64,000 nt of DNA from Deinococcus peraridilitoris DSM 19664. Lineage in GTDB: Bacteria; Deinococcota; Deinococci; Deinococcales; Deinococcaceae. The stretch is from the NCBI RefSeq assembly GCF_000317835.1, contig NC_019793.1, positions 2,418,001-2,482,000 on the forward strand, read 5' to 3'. Below are positions 15,759 to 24,550 of this stretch, piece after piece. The notes beneath the pieces are model-generated. The model did no database searches. It was not told the origin of the DNA and worked only from the letters and a program-made list of their open reading frames with translations. Each line of letters starts with the position of its first letter. Position 1 is the stretch's first letter. The position numbers and the translations under genes were made by a program.

Positions 15759-16667
15759 ATGACCAGAACGATTCGGCAGCACTTCGTTCCACGAGCCTAC
15801 TTGAGAAACTTTGCCTCGACTTCTCCCAATTCAGGCGTGGAGCGGGCATGGACCCTCATCACACGTAATGCTCGAATTGTCGAGGTTCCCCTTCATAGTG
15901 TCGCTAGTCGAGCCCTGTTCTATGACCTAGGGCCAGACGATCATGAGCAAGTTCTCGAAAAGTATTTTTCTCAGGAAGTCGAAGGGGACTTAGCCGCACT
16001 TCTGAGAGAAGTTGTAGCCCATTTCAGATTAGGCAATGAGCTCGACCCTAAGCATAAAAGACGGTTGGCCGAGCATATGGCTATGCAGTACCTTCGCACT
16101 TCTACGTTCCGTGAAGCGTTGAGGGGCAACCTCGAACGCTTGGGCGAAGTACTTGGCCGCTTGGCTCATCACGTTGTAGAGGGCGCACCGCCCGACCTTC
16201 AGCTCGTCCCAAATGTAGAAGCGCGAACCCACCTCCTGCTCGGCTTGACAGATGACCTAATAGCTACTATTGCAGAAATTCTGTATAGACATGCTTGGCG
16301 TATCAGCCAAGCGCCTGAAGGTAGATCGTTTATGACGAACGACGCACCGGTGATGTTGCTGGGTCAACCCCTCGCACCATGGATGGGTGTTGGTTTCACC
16401 ACATATGACGCGCAGGTGCTGTTTCCGATCAGCCCAGAATTTCTCCTGCATACCACGGACTTCATAAGCTTCCACGAAAAGGGGCATGAGGGAGAAAATG
16501 CCGTGCTCGCCGTTCCCCCAGAGCTGGTGGATCACTATAACTTCATAATTGCAGGGATGGCATCTGAGCAAGCAATTGGGAGGACACGTGCTGAAGTCGA
16601 GAGTGCATTGGAACGGCTCAGAGCCGAAGCAGCGAAGCTCCATGTGCAGTTCCCCAAAGAGGGATAA
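15759..16667 (+). CDS. DUF4238 protein, cargo gene at the right end
   Basis: The 302-residue protein begins MTRTIRQHFVPRAYLRNFAS, the hallmark QHFVP..YLRNF of DUF4238. Later landmarks are FMTNDAP and the FPISPEFLL segment. ATG 15759 has GGAGGAGAGG upstream. Its GC content is visibly lower than that of neighbouring chromosomal genes. It lies between the integrase and the attachment site, a position typical of cargo, including defence genes, in integrative elements. DUF4238 has no settled biochemical function; a defence role is only inference. Confidence 0.85.
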   Translation: MTRTIRQHFVPRAYLRNFASTSPNSGVERAWTLITRNARIVEVPLHSVASRALFYDLGPDDHEQVLEKYFSQEVEGDLAALLREVVAHFRLGNELDPKHKRRLAEHMAMQYLRTSTFREALRGNLERLGEVLGRLAHHVVEGAPPDLQLVPNVEARTHLLLGLTDDLIATIAEILYRHAWRISQAPEGRSFMTNDAPVMLLGQPLAPWMGVGFTTYDAQVLFPISPEFLLHTTDFISFHEKGHEGENAVLAVPPELVDHYNFIIAGMASEQAIGRTRAEVESALERLRAEAAKLHVQFPKEG

Positions 16668-16702
16668 GCGCACGCGCTAACTTGGTTGAGCCCTCTTACT
16701 GA

Positions 16703-16724
16703 TCTATTACGCCACTACTACGCC
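16703..16724. repeat. Tandem 11-bp repeat, candidate right integrase arm sites
   Basis: TCTATTACGCC (16703-16713) and ACTACTACGCC (16714-16724), followed by AAAGC, mirror the pair at 1992-2013. They lie 70 bp inside the right core repeat. Confidence 0.6.
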
Positions 16725-16766
16725 AAAGCACCTCACCTTGCCTCGTAGCGCAGGAGAGTAAAGAAG

Positions 16767-16793
16767 AAGAACCGCGTCTAGGACGCGGTTCTT
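16767..16793 (-). terminator. Element-supplied terminator of tRNA-Gln
   Basis: AAGAACCGCGTC / GACGCGGTTCTT form a perfect 12-bp stem with a three-base loop, followed on the minus strand by CTTCTTT. It stands immediately 3' of the restored tRNA-Gln and replaces the displaced terminator at 1802-1828. Confidence 0.75.
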
Positions 16794-16794
16794 T

Positions 16795-16844
16795 CTTGGC
16801 TGGGGCACATGGATTCGAACCATGATCGACGCTTCCAAAGAGCG
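16795..16844. other. Right attachment site inside tRNA-Gln
   Basis: This is the second copy of the 50-bp core repeat, covering the tRNA from two bases beyond CCA through the anticodon arm. The 3' half of the present tRNA was therefore supplied by the element. Confidence 0.92.
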
Positions 16845-16870
16845 TTGTCCTGCCGTTAGACGATGCCCCA
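16797..16870 (-). tRNA. tRNA-Gln(UUG)
   Basis: On the minus strand the gene reads from TGGGGCA at 16870 to TGCCCCA-G-CCA at 16797 (74 bases, CCA encoded). The U1-A72 pair and G73 are usual for tRNA-Gln. The anticodon loop CTTTGGA gives anticodon UUG, and the T-arm GGTTCGAATCC is canonical. It is the integration target of the 15-kb element. Confidence 0.95.
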
Positions 16871-17000
16871 CCGCTTGCTTCGCCCTTCACCCTCAGCGCA
16901 GGACTGCTCAGGGCAGGGGAAGTATAGCGGCTCTCATGGAGACGGTCAAGGCAGTGGCAGCGGCATTCCGAAGCGGCTTCAAAGAGAATTTCCAGCGCCC

Positions 17001-17765
17001 TCAGGGCACGATGCGTGTCCCGGCTTCTCCGGTGGCGGCGCGTGTCAGCACACCGGGGGCCATGCCCGACGCGATCGTCGCGAAGGGTGCTCCGCGCGAA
17101 AGTGCCTCCAGGGCGGCTTGCACCTTGGGAATCATGCCTCCTGCGATCCAGCCTTCGTCGATGCCCAGGCGTACTTCCTGCGCCCCGAGCATGTGGACCA
17201 GGCTGTCGGGATCCGGGTACGCCCGGTACACTCCGTCCACATCGGTCAGGAAGACGATGCCTTCTTCCAGGGCGCCTGCTACGGCGCCCGCCGCCCAGTC
17301 GGCATTCACGTTGAGTGGTTCTCCCTGAACGTCGACGGCCACGCACCCCACCACCGGAGTGAGCCCGACTCCCAGCAAGGTACGCAAGAGGGCAGCGTTC
17401 ACTTCGGTCACGCGTCCCACCCGGCCGAAGGTGGCCAGGCCTGCCCCGTCGAGCAGCAACTCCCCGACGAGCAGGGCGGCGTCGCGGCCCATCAGCCCGA
17501 GCGCCTGCCCGATGTCGGCACTGAGTTCCTTGTTGAGTTTGGCGAGCGCCATCTCCACGACGTGCATCGCTTCCGGGGACGTGACGCGCAGACCTTGGCG
17601 AAATTCACTGGGCACCCCGCGTGCGCTCAATTCCGCTTCGATCACGGGCCCGCCACCGTGCACCACCACGACCGGCAGGTGGGCGCGCAGCGCAGCGATT
17701 TCCCGGGCGACAACGCGGCGCAGCTCAAGGGATTTCATGGCGTTTCCGCCGTATTTCACGATCAT
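17001..17765 (-). CDS. argB: Acetylglutamate kinase
   Basis: The 254-residue amino-acid kinase phosphorylates N-acetyl-L-glutamate in the second step of arginine biosynthesis in the cytoplasm. Visible motifs are the N-terminal phosphate-binding KYGGNAM, the substrate loop [13 protein letters not shown], the [10 protein letters not shown] stretch and FLTDVDGVY near the C-terminal nucleotide-binding part. Length is usual for the family. On the minus strand TAAGCT lies seven bases before the ATG, fitting a leaderless transcript. It is a single gene here, not in an arg cluster, and is the first chromosomal gene right of the element. Confidence 0.93.
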   Translation of the reverse strand: MIVKYGGNAMKSLELRRVVAREIAALRAHLPVVVVHGGGPVIEAELSARGVPSEFRQGLRVTSPEAMHVVEMALAKLNKELSADIGQALGLMGRDAALLVGELLLDGAGLATFGRVGRVTEVNAALLRTLLGVGLTPVVGCVAVDVQGEPLNVNADWAAGAVAGALEEGIVFLTDVDGVYRAYPDPDSLVHMLGAQEVRLGIDEGWIAGGMIPKVQAALEALSRGAPFATIASGMAPGVLTRAATGEAGTRIVP

Positions 17766-17871
17766 GGAATTCAGCTTAGAGCTCAGGCAGCACCGGACGT
17801 CTACAAGCGGGCCAGGAACGCAAAACGTGTGGCGCAGGGCAGGCGCAAGGCCAGGCAGGTGGCTCGGGCGC

Positions 17872-18390
17872 TCAGGCTGGCAGTTTGGTCTGCCGGAGGC
17901 TCATGGGAGAGGTCGACCCGCCGATCTCCTTGGCGTACCACTCCATCACGGGGCGCGCATCGATGGCAAAACTGAAGCCGTGCCGTTCCCAGAATCGTGC
18001 CGCACGGGCGTTGTTGCCCAGTACGCTGGCCAGCAGGCGCCGGGTTCCGGCAGGCAGACGCTCTTCCAGGTGACCCAGGGCCAGCGAACCGTACCGGCGG
18101 TTTTGTGCCGGACCGGCAATCATCAGCAGGTTGATGGTGATGTCCCCGCGCGCCGGGTAGTGCAGTTTGTAATCGAGACAGCCGATAGCACGCTCACCGT
18201 CGAAGAGCAGTTCCAATCGGCGCCTGGGATCACGCAACGCGAACTCCACTTCGCGTTGCACTTCGAGCAAGGTGGGAATGGGGGTTCCGAGCATCTCAAA
18301 ATACTGTGGGGTATCGAGGTACAGCTGGTGCATCAAGGGCGCGTCGTGCAGGGTTGTTTCCTGAACTTTGAGTACCCGTTCCTCCAGCAC
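17872..18390 (-). CDS. GNAT family N-acetyltransferase
   Basis: The 172-residue protein has the GNAT layout: substrate region [20 protein letters not shown], beta strands [13 protein letters not shown] and [11 protein letters not shown], acetyl-CoA loop at [13 protein letters not shown], and the C-terminal [21 protein letters not shown] typical of acetyltransferases that modify small molecules or protein N-termini. The GTG at 18390 is preceded by AGGAGG with seven bases spacing; the open frame upstream is not used. The substrate is unknown. It is separated from argB by about 100 bp on the same strand. Confidence 0.88.
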   Translation of the reverse strand: MLEERVLKVQETTLHDAPLMHQLYLDTPQYFEMLGTPIPTLLEVQREVEFALRDPRRRLELLFDGERAIGCLDYKLHYPARGDITINLLMIAGPAQNRRYGSLALGHLEERLPAGTRRLLASVLGNNARAARFWERHGFSFAIDARPVMEWYAKEIGGSTSPMSLRQTKLPA

Positions 18391-18747
18391 TGTGTTCCTC
18401 CTGATTCGTTTTTGTAATGGCCACGCTCCTGGCCTGACGGACCGCCCGGTGTGGGGCGATGGCGCAAGCGCAGGGCGAGACCCTCGTGAATACGTTGACA
18501 TGTGTTGGATTCAGTGTACTGCCTGGAAAGCCTGGAATGAGAAAGAGCACCTTTCGAATTGGCTGGGACTTTCTTGGCGTATAAATGACCAACGCCTTTC
18601 AGTCTGGGACATCTGCCTGATGCTGTCAGCAGGGGCCCTGCCCGAAAGCATGCAGGCGCTCAATCTGCCTGGAACGGTTCCTTCAGAGAAGTGCTCTGTA
18701 GCCAGTCTGCTCCCGGAAAGTCACCGGCATTTTGCTAGAGTGACGCC
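18391..18747. other. Intergenic stretch between GNAT and dus genes
   Basis: No convincing gene. A TTGACA at 18495-18500 with TACTGC 16 bp later could be a rightward promoter. TAGAGT lies six bases before the dus ATG and is the better candidate -10 for dus (leaderless). Confidence 0.4.
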
Positions 18748-19674
18748 ATGCAGGGGTTTTACGCGCGCCAATTGGCCACAGGGGGGCTGATCCTCGCGCC
18801 TATGGCCGGTTACAGCGATGCGCCCTTCCGCGCTGTGGCGCGCGAACTGGGGGCCGCCTGGACGGTCAGCGAGATGATGAGCGCCCGTGGTGTCGTGAAC
18901 GGTGACGCGACCCTGGACCTCGGCCGACCCTTGCCCGGTGAGCGTGACCGCGTCATTCAGCTGTTCGGCGCGGACAGCGAACTGCTCGCCGAAGCGAGTG
19001 CACGCCTTTATCAGCTTTTTTGCCCCGAGGCCATCGATTTGAACCTGGGATGCCCGGTGCCCAAAGTCCGTGGAAGGGGCGGAAGTTGCCTGCTGCAGAC
19101 TCCCGAGCGGGCGTATGGGCTGGTGTCGGCCATGCGCGCAGCGGTTCCGTGCGACATCAGTGCCAAGATGCGCCTGGGGTGGGACATTGACCGGTCGGTC
19201 GAGATCGCGCAGGGTCTGGCAGAGGCCGGGGCAGACCTGATCGCCGTGCATGGCCGCACGGCCGCGCAACGCTATGAGGGGCAGGCGGACTGGAACGCGA
19301 TCGCGCAGGTGGCTGCCAGTGTGCCGGTGCCGGTGGTGGGGTCCGGGGATGTCACGAGCGTAGAGCAGGCACAGGAGAAACGCCGTCTTGGCGTGGCGGG
19401 CGTCATGGTGGGCCGCGGCGCCACCGGGAATCCGTGGATCTTTCGTCAGGCACGTGGCGGGACGGCTCCAGGCGAAGACGAGCGTGTCGAGGTGGCCTTG
19501 CGGCATGCGGCACTGAACATAGCCTTTTACGGGGAGCGGACAGGACTGCGACAGCTGCGCAAGGTGCTGCCCCGCTATTTTCCGGCGCGGCCTGAATGGC
19601 GTGATTCGTTGGTCCGCGTGGACACCCTGGCCGGGTTGCGTCAGGTGCTGGGGTGCGTGGACGTGGCTGCCTGA
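18748..19674 (+). CDS. dus: tRNA-dihydrouridine synthase
   Basis: The 308-residue FMN enzyme reduces uridines in the tRNA D-loop. The TIM-barrel start [15 protein letters not shown], the active-site [18 protein letters not shown] with catalytic Cys, SAKMRLGW, the [12 protein letters not shown] motif and VVGSGDV then [10 protein letters not shown] are all present and in order. TAGAGT six bases before the ATG suggests a leaderless mRNA. The Dus subtype (A/B/C-like) cannot be assigned with confidence, though it looks most like DusB. It reads toward the DUF2339 gene. Confidence 0.93.
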   Translation: MQGFYARQLATGGLILAPMAGYSDAPFRAVARELGAAWTVSEMMSARGVVNGDATLDLGRPLPGERDRVIQLFGADSELLAEASARLYQLFCPEAIDLNLGCPVPKVRGRGGSCLLQTPERAYGLVSAMRAAVPCDISAKMRLGWDIDRSVEIAQGLAEAGADLIAVHGRTAAQRYEGQADWNAIAQVAASVPVPVVGSGDVTSVEQAQEKRRLGVAGVMVGRGATGNPWIFRQARGGTAPGEDERVEVALRHAALNIAFYGERTGLRQLRKVLPRYFPARPEWRDSLVRVDTLAGLRQVLGCVDVAA

Positions 19675-19744
19675 CCGGTGAGGTCCGAGCGGGCATCAAC
19701 ACGGTCAAGGAGTGTCGCGGACCGAAGTGCGGGCGGGGAGGCCT

Positions 19745-22342
19745 ATGGAAGTTGTCACGCTGCTGGTGGTGCTGTGGGTGGTGGCGCCCCTGTGGGCGCT
19801 GATCTCAGCCCTGAACACGCAACGCCGGATCGGTGAGCTCGAACGGGAAGTGCGCCAACTGCGGTTGCGGCGGGTGCGGCCCGAAGCCGGCGCCTCGTTG
19901 CCGGATCCCGCTGAGCCTGCTCCCACGACAAAAGAAACGCTGAGCGGCAGTGCGGGCGAGCTCACCCAGATTCCCGCAGAGTTCGCTGTAGGAAGTCACG
20001 GTCCGTTCGAACCCGCTGTCACCACCGAAACTGTCAAAAAGGCTGATTTCGGCCTCGGACGTTGGCTGACCGGTTTTTTCAGTGGCCCAAGCGCTTTTGC
20101 GCGACTCGGTGCCGTCGTCTTGCTGGTGGGCGTAGGTCTTGGCCTCAAGTACGCCGCAGACCTCGGGCTGCTGGGTTTGCCGTTGCGCTTGTGGGGTGTG
20201 GTGGCCCTGGGAGGAGCGCTGTTGGTAGTGGGCTGGCGCCTCAGGAAAGTGCGCGCAGCGTACGCCGCCGCGCTGATGGGCACCGCGTTTGGCGTGTGGT
20301 ACCTCACGGTGTTCGCGTCACTGCATTTTTACGGGTTGCTTTCAACGGGTCGGGCGTTTGCATTGCTGGCGTTGCTGGGTGGGCTGCTGGCCGCCCTGGC
20401 CACCGTGCAGCGCTCGCAGGTGCTGGCCGTGCTGGGCACGCTGGGCGGTTTTCTGGCGCCGCTGCTTACCTCTGCCTCCAGCGCGTCCGGTCAGGCCAAC
20501 GGTGTACAGCTCTTTGCCTATTACGCCCTGCTCAACGTGCTGGCCCTGCCACTGGGCGTGCGTTTCGGCTGGGAAGGACTGCCGCTGCTGGGCTTTGCTG
20601 CGACCTTTGGCCTAGCTACCGTGTGGGGTGTCCTGGCATACCGCCCGGACAGCTTCGCGGTCGCTGAGCCATTTTTGTTGCTGTTCTTTTTGATGTACGC
20701 CCTGTTGCCGCTCGCGCGGGCGCGCTTCGGCGAGACCGGCCCCAGGGGCACGGCGGTGGCGCTTCTCTTTGCGACCCCGGTGGTCTTCCTGAGCTTGCAG
20801 GCGGCGCTGACGGGAGGAGCACGCGAAGTCATGGCGCTCTCCTGCCTGGGCCTCAGCGCGTTCTACACCTTGCTGGCGACGCGCACCGCAAGCTGGCGCA
20901 TTGCCCACGCGGCCATTGCGGTCGGTGCCCTGACGCTGGGGTTACCGTTTGCGCTGGGCGTCAACCTTACCCCGGCTGCCTGGGCGCTGGAGGGCGCGGC
21001 CCTGGCGTGGTACGCCGCGCGCAAGCGGTCCCGTGCCTGGTCGATCTGGAGTGCTGTGGTGCAAGCGGGCGCGGGCCTGGCAGTGCTGTGGAAGGCCCTC
21101 GGTGAGGGTCCGCCGATTGCGCTGGAAGGTTGGGGCCTGGCCGCATTGCTGGCGATGGCCGCGCTGCTCAGCGCCCGCTTTGTGCAATCCGTATGGCCAC
21201 CTCTCGCGCGGGCATTCGCGGGCGCAGGCATGGTGTGGTGGCTTCTGGGCGGTGCCTACGGTCTGTTTCTTGAACACGCCGGGCGTCCGGCCCTGGCGCT
21301 GCTGGTGGTGTATGTGGCGCTCAGCGCCGTCGTCCTCTGCGTCCTGGGGGCCCGGTGGAGCCTTTCGGCGCTGCGTGCAGCCGCGTACCTGCCTTTACCG
21401 GTGGCGATCGTCGCCCAGCTGGCCTGGCTGGGTACGTCACCCCTGACGGATTTGGGGTGGCTGTCTGTGCCGGTTGCAGTGGCTGCGCAGCTGACCGTGC
21501 TGGAATGGCGTGCGCTGGCCTTTCCGGCGCGTTTTCGCGTGCTCTTTCACGCATTAGCCTTCTGGTTTGTCCTGCTGATCCTGGCGTGGAGTGCGGCGTC
21601 CGCCTGGGGCGGCGTGTGGGCCCTGTGTGCCTGGGGGGCAGTACCGGCTCTGGGCGTCGCGTTGATCGTGACGGAGGGGCGGCGGGTGCCCTGGATTCGG
21701 CGGGACTTCGCAGCCTTCGTGCGTCTGGGAGTGTTGCCCGTGCTGGGATCGATTCTGGTGTGGTTCTGGCTGGCCAGTGGGCACAGTGGACGCATGGGGT
21801 CCTGGCCTGTGCCGCTGCTGAACCCGCTCGACCTGGCCCTGGCCGGCAGCTGGTACGTGGCCTGGCGTGTCCTGACACGCAGCGGCACGCGACGTACACC
21901 AGGACTGTCAGAAGCGCTGGAACCCGTTTGGTCGGCGCAGCGGCCGCACACTTTCGCGTGGCTGCTCAGCGTGAGCGCCCTGCTCGGCCTGAGCACCGCC
22001 GCCTTGCGGGGCGTCCATTTTCTGGGCGGGGTGCCGTGGGAAGCGGCGGCGCTGCTTGGCTCGGGTGCGGTACAGACCACCCTGAGTCTCGTCTGGACCG
22101 GGCTGGGCATGGGCGCCATGTGGTGGGCACGGCGGGCTGGCCAGTCCGACGAGCGAAGCGCACGTGGCGTTTGGCTGGTCGGGGCCGTTCTGCTGGTGGC
22201 CGTGACCGTCAAGCTGTTCCTGGTCGATCTTGCCGGGTCATCCGCGCTCGCGCGCATCGTCAGTTTCGTTTCGGTGGGGGCACTGCTGTTGCTGATCGGC
22301 TACCTCTCACCCGCGCCTCCTCGGGACCGCACGTCCCGCTGA
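19745..22342 (+). CDS. DUF2339 polytopic membrane protein
   Basis: The 865-residue membrane protein has one N-terminal helix, a short coiled segment (TQRRIGELEREVRQL), a Pro/Thr-rich cytoplasmic-type linker and then roughly 25 hydrophobic segments, the pattern of the DUF2339 family. The FARLGAVVLLVGVGLGLKYA region opens the conserved block. The ATG at 19745 with GGGGAGG upstream is preferred to the open GTG at 19712. The function of the family is unknown; an envelope role is likely. It follows dus by 70 bp and may be co-transcribed. Confidence 0.88.
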   Translation: MEVVTLLVVLWVVAPLWALISALNTQRRIGELEREVRQLRLRRVRPEAGASLPDPAEPAPTTKETLSGSAGELTQIPAEFAVGSHGPFEPAVTTETVKKADFGLGRWLTGFFSGPSAFARLGAVVLLVGVGLGLKYAADLGLLGLPLRLWGVVALGGALLVVGWRLRKVRAAYAAALMGTAFGVWYLTVFASLHFYGLLSTGRAFALLALLGGLLAALATVQRSQVLAVLGTLGGFLAPLLTSASSASGQANGVQLFAYYALLNVLALPLGVRFGWEGLPLLGFAATFGLATVWGVLAYRPDSFAVAEPFLLLFFLMYALLPLARARFGETGPRGTAVALLFATPVVFLSLQAALTGGAREVMALSCLGLSAFYTLLATRTASWRIAHAAIAVGALTLGLPFALGVNLTPAAWALEGAALAWYAARKRSRAWSIWSAVVQAGAGLAVLWKALGEGPPIALEGWGLAALLAMAALLSARFVQSVWPPLARAFAGAGMVWWLLGGAYGLFLEHAGRPALALLVVYVALSAVVLCVLGARWSLSALRAAAYLPLPVAIVAQLAWLGTSPLTDLGWLSVPVAVAAQLTVLEWRALAFPARFRVLFHALAFWFVLLILAWSAASAWGGVWALCAWGAVPALGVALIVTEGRRVPWIRRDFAAFVRLGVLPVLGSILVWFWLASGHSGRMGSWPVPLLNPLDLALAGSWYVAWRVLTRSGTRRTPGLSEALEPVWSAQRPHTFAWLLSVSALLGLSTAALRGVHFLGGVPWEAAALLGSGAVQTTLSLVWTGLGMGAMWWARRAGQSDERSARGVWLVGAVLLVAVTVKLFLVDLAGSSALARIVSFVSVGALLLLIGYLSPAPPRDRTSR

Positions 22343-22582
22343 GTCCTGCCGCTTTCATTGCGGATCGGACGCTTCGCTCCAGAGGCCGGTTGTGCGGCAG
22401 ATATACGGTTCCTGCTTCCTGTGGCGCAGTGAAACCCATAGAACAACTCAAAGTAATTGGGACGTTCTTCGTTTGCCGGGCAGACTACCTGGATGGTGTC
22501 ATGAGTTTCAGACCATCAGTTGATGAAGCCCAGGCGGGAATTACATCAATCCTCTCGCCATGACTTGAGCGTAGCCTGAGGT

Positions 22583-22903
22583 ATGAACGGATTCTCCAGC
22601 TGGAAGCCGAGTCCGAGCAAGAAAGAGCAGTTCAAACCTGCCAGCGCTGCAGAACATCGCCTGGAGGGCAAGACACCTGCAGGACCGATGCGTTTCTTTG
22701 CACCTGGGGGTGTGCCTCACCAGGACCGACTGACACGCCCGAAAGGCAATGAAATTCAGTCGTCCCGGCGTGTCGTGTTGGTCTGGCGGGCGACGCCGGA
22801 TCGTCTGGATGACCACGACGATCTTTCGGGCGTGCTCGTTCCAGCTGGACCGAAACCCCGTCCGGGCGGTGCCGAAGCCGATTTCAAGCTGGTCGAAGCC
22901 TGA
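22583..22903 (+). CDS. Hypothetical 106-residue protein
   Basis: The protein is hydrophilic and proline-rich (MNGFSSWKPSPSKKEQFKPA, later LVPAGPKPRPGG), without a recognised family. The start is supported by TAGCCTGAGGT directly before the ATG, nearly the same as the TAGCCTGA boxes upstream of the dehydratase (28119) and EamA (31390) genes, which fits a leaderless transcript. Codon choice looks normal for the region. It sits alone in a 600-bp gap. The remaining stretch 22343-22582 shows nothing else. Confidence 0.5.
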   Translation: MNGFSSWKPSPSKKEQFKPASAAEHRLEGKTPAGPMRFFAPGGVPHQDRLTRPKGNEIQSSRRVVLVWRATPDRLDDHDDLSGVLVPAGPKPRPGGAEADFKLVEA

Positions 22904-22958
22904 GAAGCGGCGTAAACTCATACACGACTGACCGGGACAAACGCGCGGCCTGAACGCG

Positions 22959-24518
22959 TTAGAGCTGAGCTGCCAGACGTGAAATCCGGTTGAGCCCGGC
23001 GCTCATCTGCTCCAGAATCGTCAGGACGTCGAGATGCACGCTGCTCGACCGTTGCGAATCCGGATTCTGCGCCAGCCGTTCAAGGTGCCTCAGGCGCTGC
23101 TGACCCAGGTGGACCGAAAAGGCCGCGTCCTCGTGTGCGTCCGATTGTCGCAGGGCCAGCGCGGTGAACGTCCGGTGCATGCGCTCGGCGAGTTCACCGG
23201 CCACCAGCGCGAGGGCCTGGCCACCGGCATCCGAGAAGCGTCCACCGTGCCGTTCGAGCTTCAGGGGTTGCCGCGCGAGGCGCTTGCTGAGGTCAGCCAG
23301 GGCTTCGAGCTCACTCGCAATGCCCAGCAGGGCGGACAACTGGCCTGAGTCCACCCTGCCGCTGAGTTGCCCCAGATACAGTACCACCGCGTGTACAAGC
23401 TCGTCGACCCTGTTTTCCTGGCGAATGATTTCCGCGCGCTGTACCCCGTTCGCCTGATCGTTGCGCAGGGTGACGGTGCCTGCTGCGAGCAGGTACATGC
23501 GCTGCACGGCCTCGGCGACGCGCACCGTCTCGCGGAAGGCCAGGCCGTAGGCCAGCGTGGGATCGTTCAGGGCGTCCGGCGTCAGGTAGCGCGGACCTTC
23601 CTCGCTGGGCGGCGTGGGCAGCACGCGCCGCAACAGACGGGACAGCAGCGAACCGAAGGGCAGCGCGACGAGCAGCACCATCACGTTGAACAGGGTGTGC
23701 GCATTGGCGATCAACCGGCTGGGTTCGCTCTCCAGACTGGCGAGCAGCCTCGTGAACGGATCGATCACGGCGATCACCACCAACGCGCCGAGGACCTTGA
23801 GCCCCAAGTGCCCGTACGCCACCCGCCGCCCCTCGACGCTGCCTGACCGGCTGACCAGCGCCGCCGTGAGGGTGGTGCCGACGTTGGCGCCCACCACGAT
23901 CGCCACACCCTGGGCGGGTGTCAGCAGATCACCCACGACAAAAGCCAGGGCCAGGGTCGCGGCGGCGTTGCTGCTCTGCACCAGCACGGCCAGCGCGAAA
24001 CCCAGCAGCCCTCCCACCAGCGAACTTGCTGCCAGTGCCGAGAGCACCTGGCCGAACAGTGCGTTTTGTGCCAGCGGCTCGAGCGAAGCGAGCAGGGTTT
24101 CCAACCCCAGAAACAACAATCCCAACCCCAGCGATACCCGGCCCAGACGACCACCCAGCAGGCGCGGCCAGCTGAGCAGCAAGCCCAAGGCCAGCAGCGG
24201 CATGGTGAGCCGCCCGACGTGGAGCGACAGCAGCTGCACCGTGAAGGTTCCGCCCACCCCGGCTCCCAGCGCCACCGCGAGCGCGCGGGTCAGGCTCAAC
24301 ACGCCGGCGTCTACGAAGTTCACGGTCAGCACGGTGATGAGGGTCGCCGACTGTGCGAGCGCGGTGACCAGGGTGCCGACCAGAGCCGCGCCCACGTTTG
24401 ACCGTGTAGCGCTGGCGAGCAGGCGCCGCATGCCGGTGCCCAGCAGCGCCTGTAAGTTCTCTCCGGCCAGGCGCACCCCGAACAAAAAGAGCGCCAGTCC
24501 GCCGAGCAGCAGCAGCAT
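22959..24518 (-). CDS. Na/Pi cotransporter family protein with C-terminal PhoU-like domain
   Basis: The 519-residue inner-membrane protein has an N-terminal half of about nine hydrophobic helices in two inverted repeats, each with the signature QSA(T/N)/QSSNAA (ALAQSATLITVL near residue 54; LVQSSNAAATLA near 180; GANVGTTLTAALV), characteristic of NptA-type sodium-phosphate symporters. The C-terminal ~200 residues are helical and PhoU-like (VAEAVQRMYLLAAGTV, EADLSKRLA). It likely imports or exports phosphate. TATAAC lies eight bases before the ATG. It precedes, on the same strand and 32 bp away, no gene of known phosphate function. Confidence 0.9.
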   Translation of the reverse strand: MLLLLGGLALFLFGVRLAGENLQALLGTGMRRLLASATRSNVGAALVGTLVTALAQSATLITVLTVNFVDAGVLSLTRALAVALGAGVGGTFTVQLLSLHVGRLTMPLLALGLLLSWPRLLGGRLGRVSLGLGLLFLGLETLLASLEPLAQNALFGQVLSALAASSLVGGLLGFALAVLVQSSNAAATLALAFVVGDLLTPAQGVAIVVGANVGTTLTAALVSRSGSVEGRRVAYGHLGLKVLGALVVIAVIDPFTRLLASLESEPSRLIANAHTLFNVMVLLVALPFGSLLSRLLRRVLPTPPSEEGPRYLTPDALNDPTLAYGLAFRETVRVAEAVQRMYLLAAGTVTLRNDQANGVQRAEIIRQENRVDELVHAVVLYLGQLSGRVDSGQLSALLGIASELEALADLSKRLARQPLKLERHGGRFSDAGGQALALVAGELAERMHRTFTALALRQSDAHEDAAFSVHLGQQRLRHLERLAQNPDSQRSSSVHLDVLTILEQMSAGLNRISRLAAQL

Positions 24519-24550
24519 AGAACGTGGTTATATCACGTTGCCGCTGCGCT

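Larger units (their letters stand above)
1831..16844. mobile_element. 15-kb integrative element in tRNA-Gln (satellite-like, carries restriction-modification cargo)
   Basis: The element is bounded by a perfect 50-bp direct repeat (1831-1880 and 16795-16844) that is the 3' part of tRNA-Gln; the intact gene is restored at the right end. The predicted excised circle is 14,964 bp. It contains a tyrosine integrase, excisionase-like protein, HTH repressor with divergent promoters, a PrimPol-helicase with adjacent iterons, a methyltransferase-McrB-McrC operon, a DUF4238 gene and an IS remnant. No virion structural, portal or large-terminase gene and no conjugation gene is present. It therefore resembles a phage satellite or a replicating integrative element rather than a complete prophage. 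Confidence 0.92.

Noticed and set aside
1831..16844. Complete prophage
   Set aside because: No portal, capsid, tail, lysis or large-terminase gene is visible in any frame of the element.
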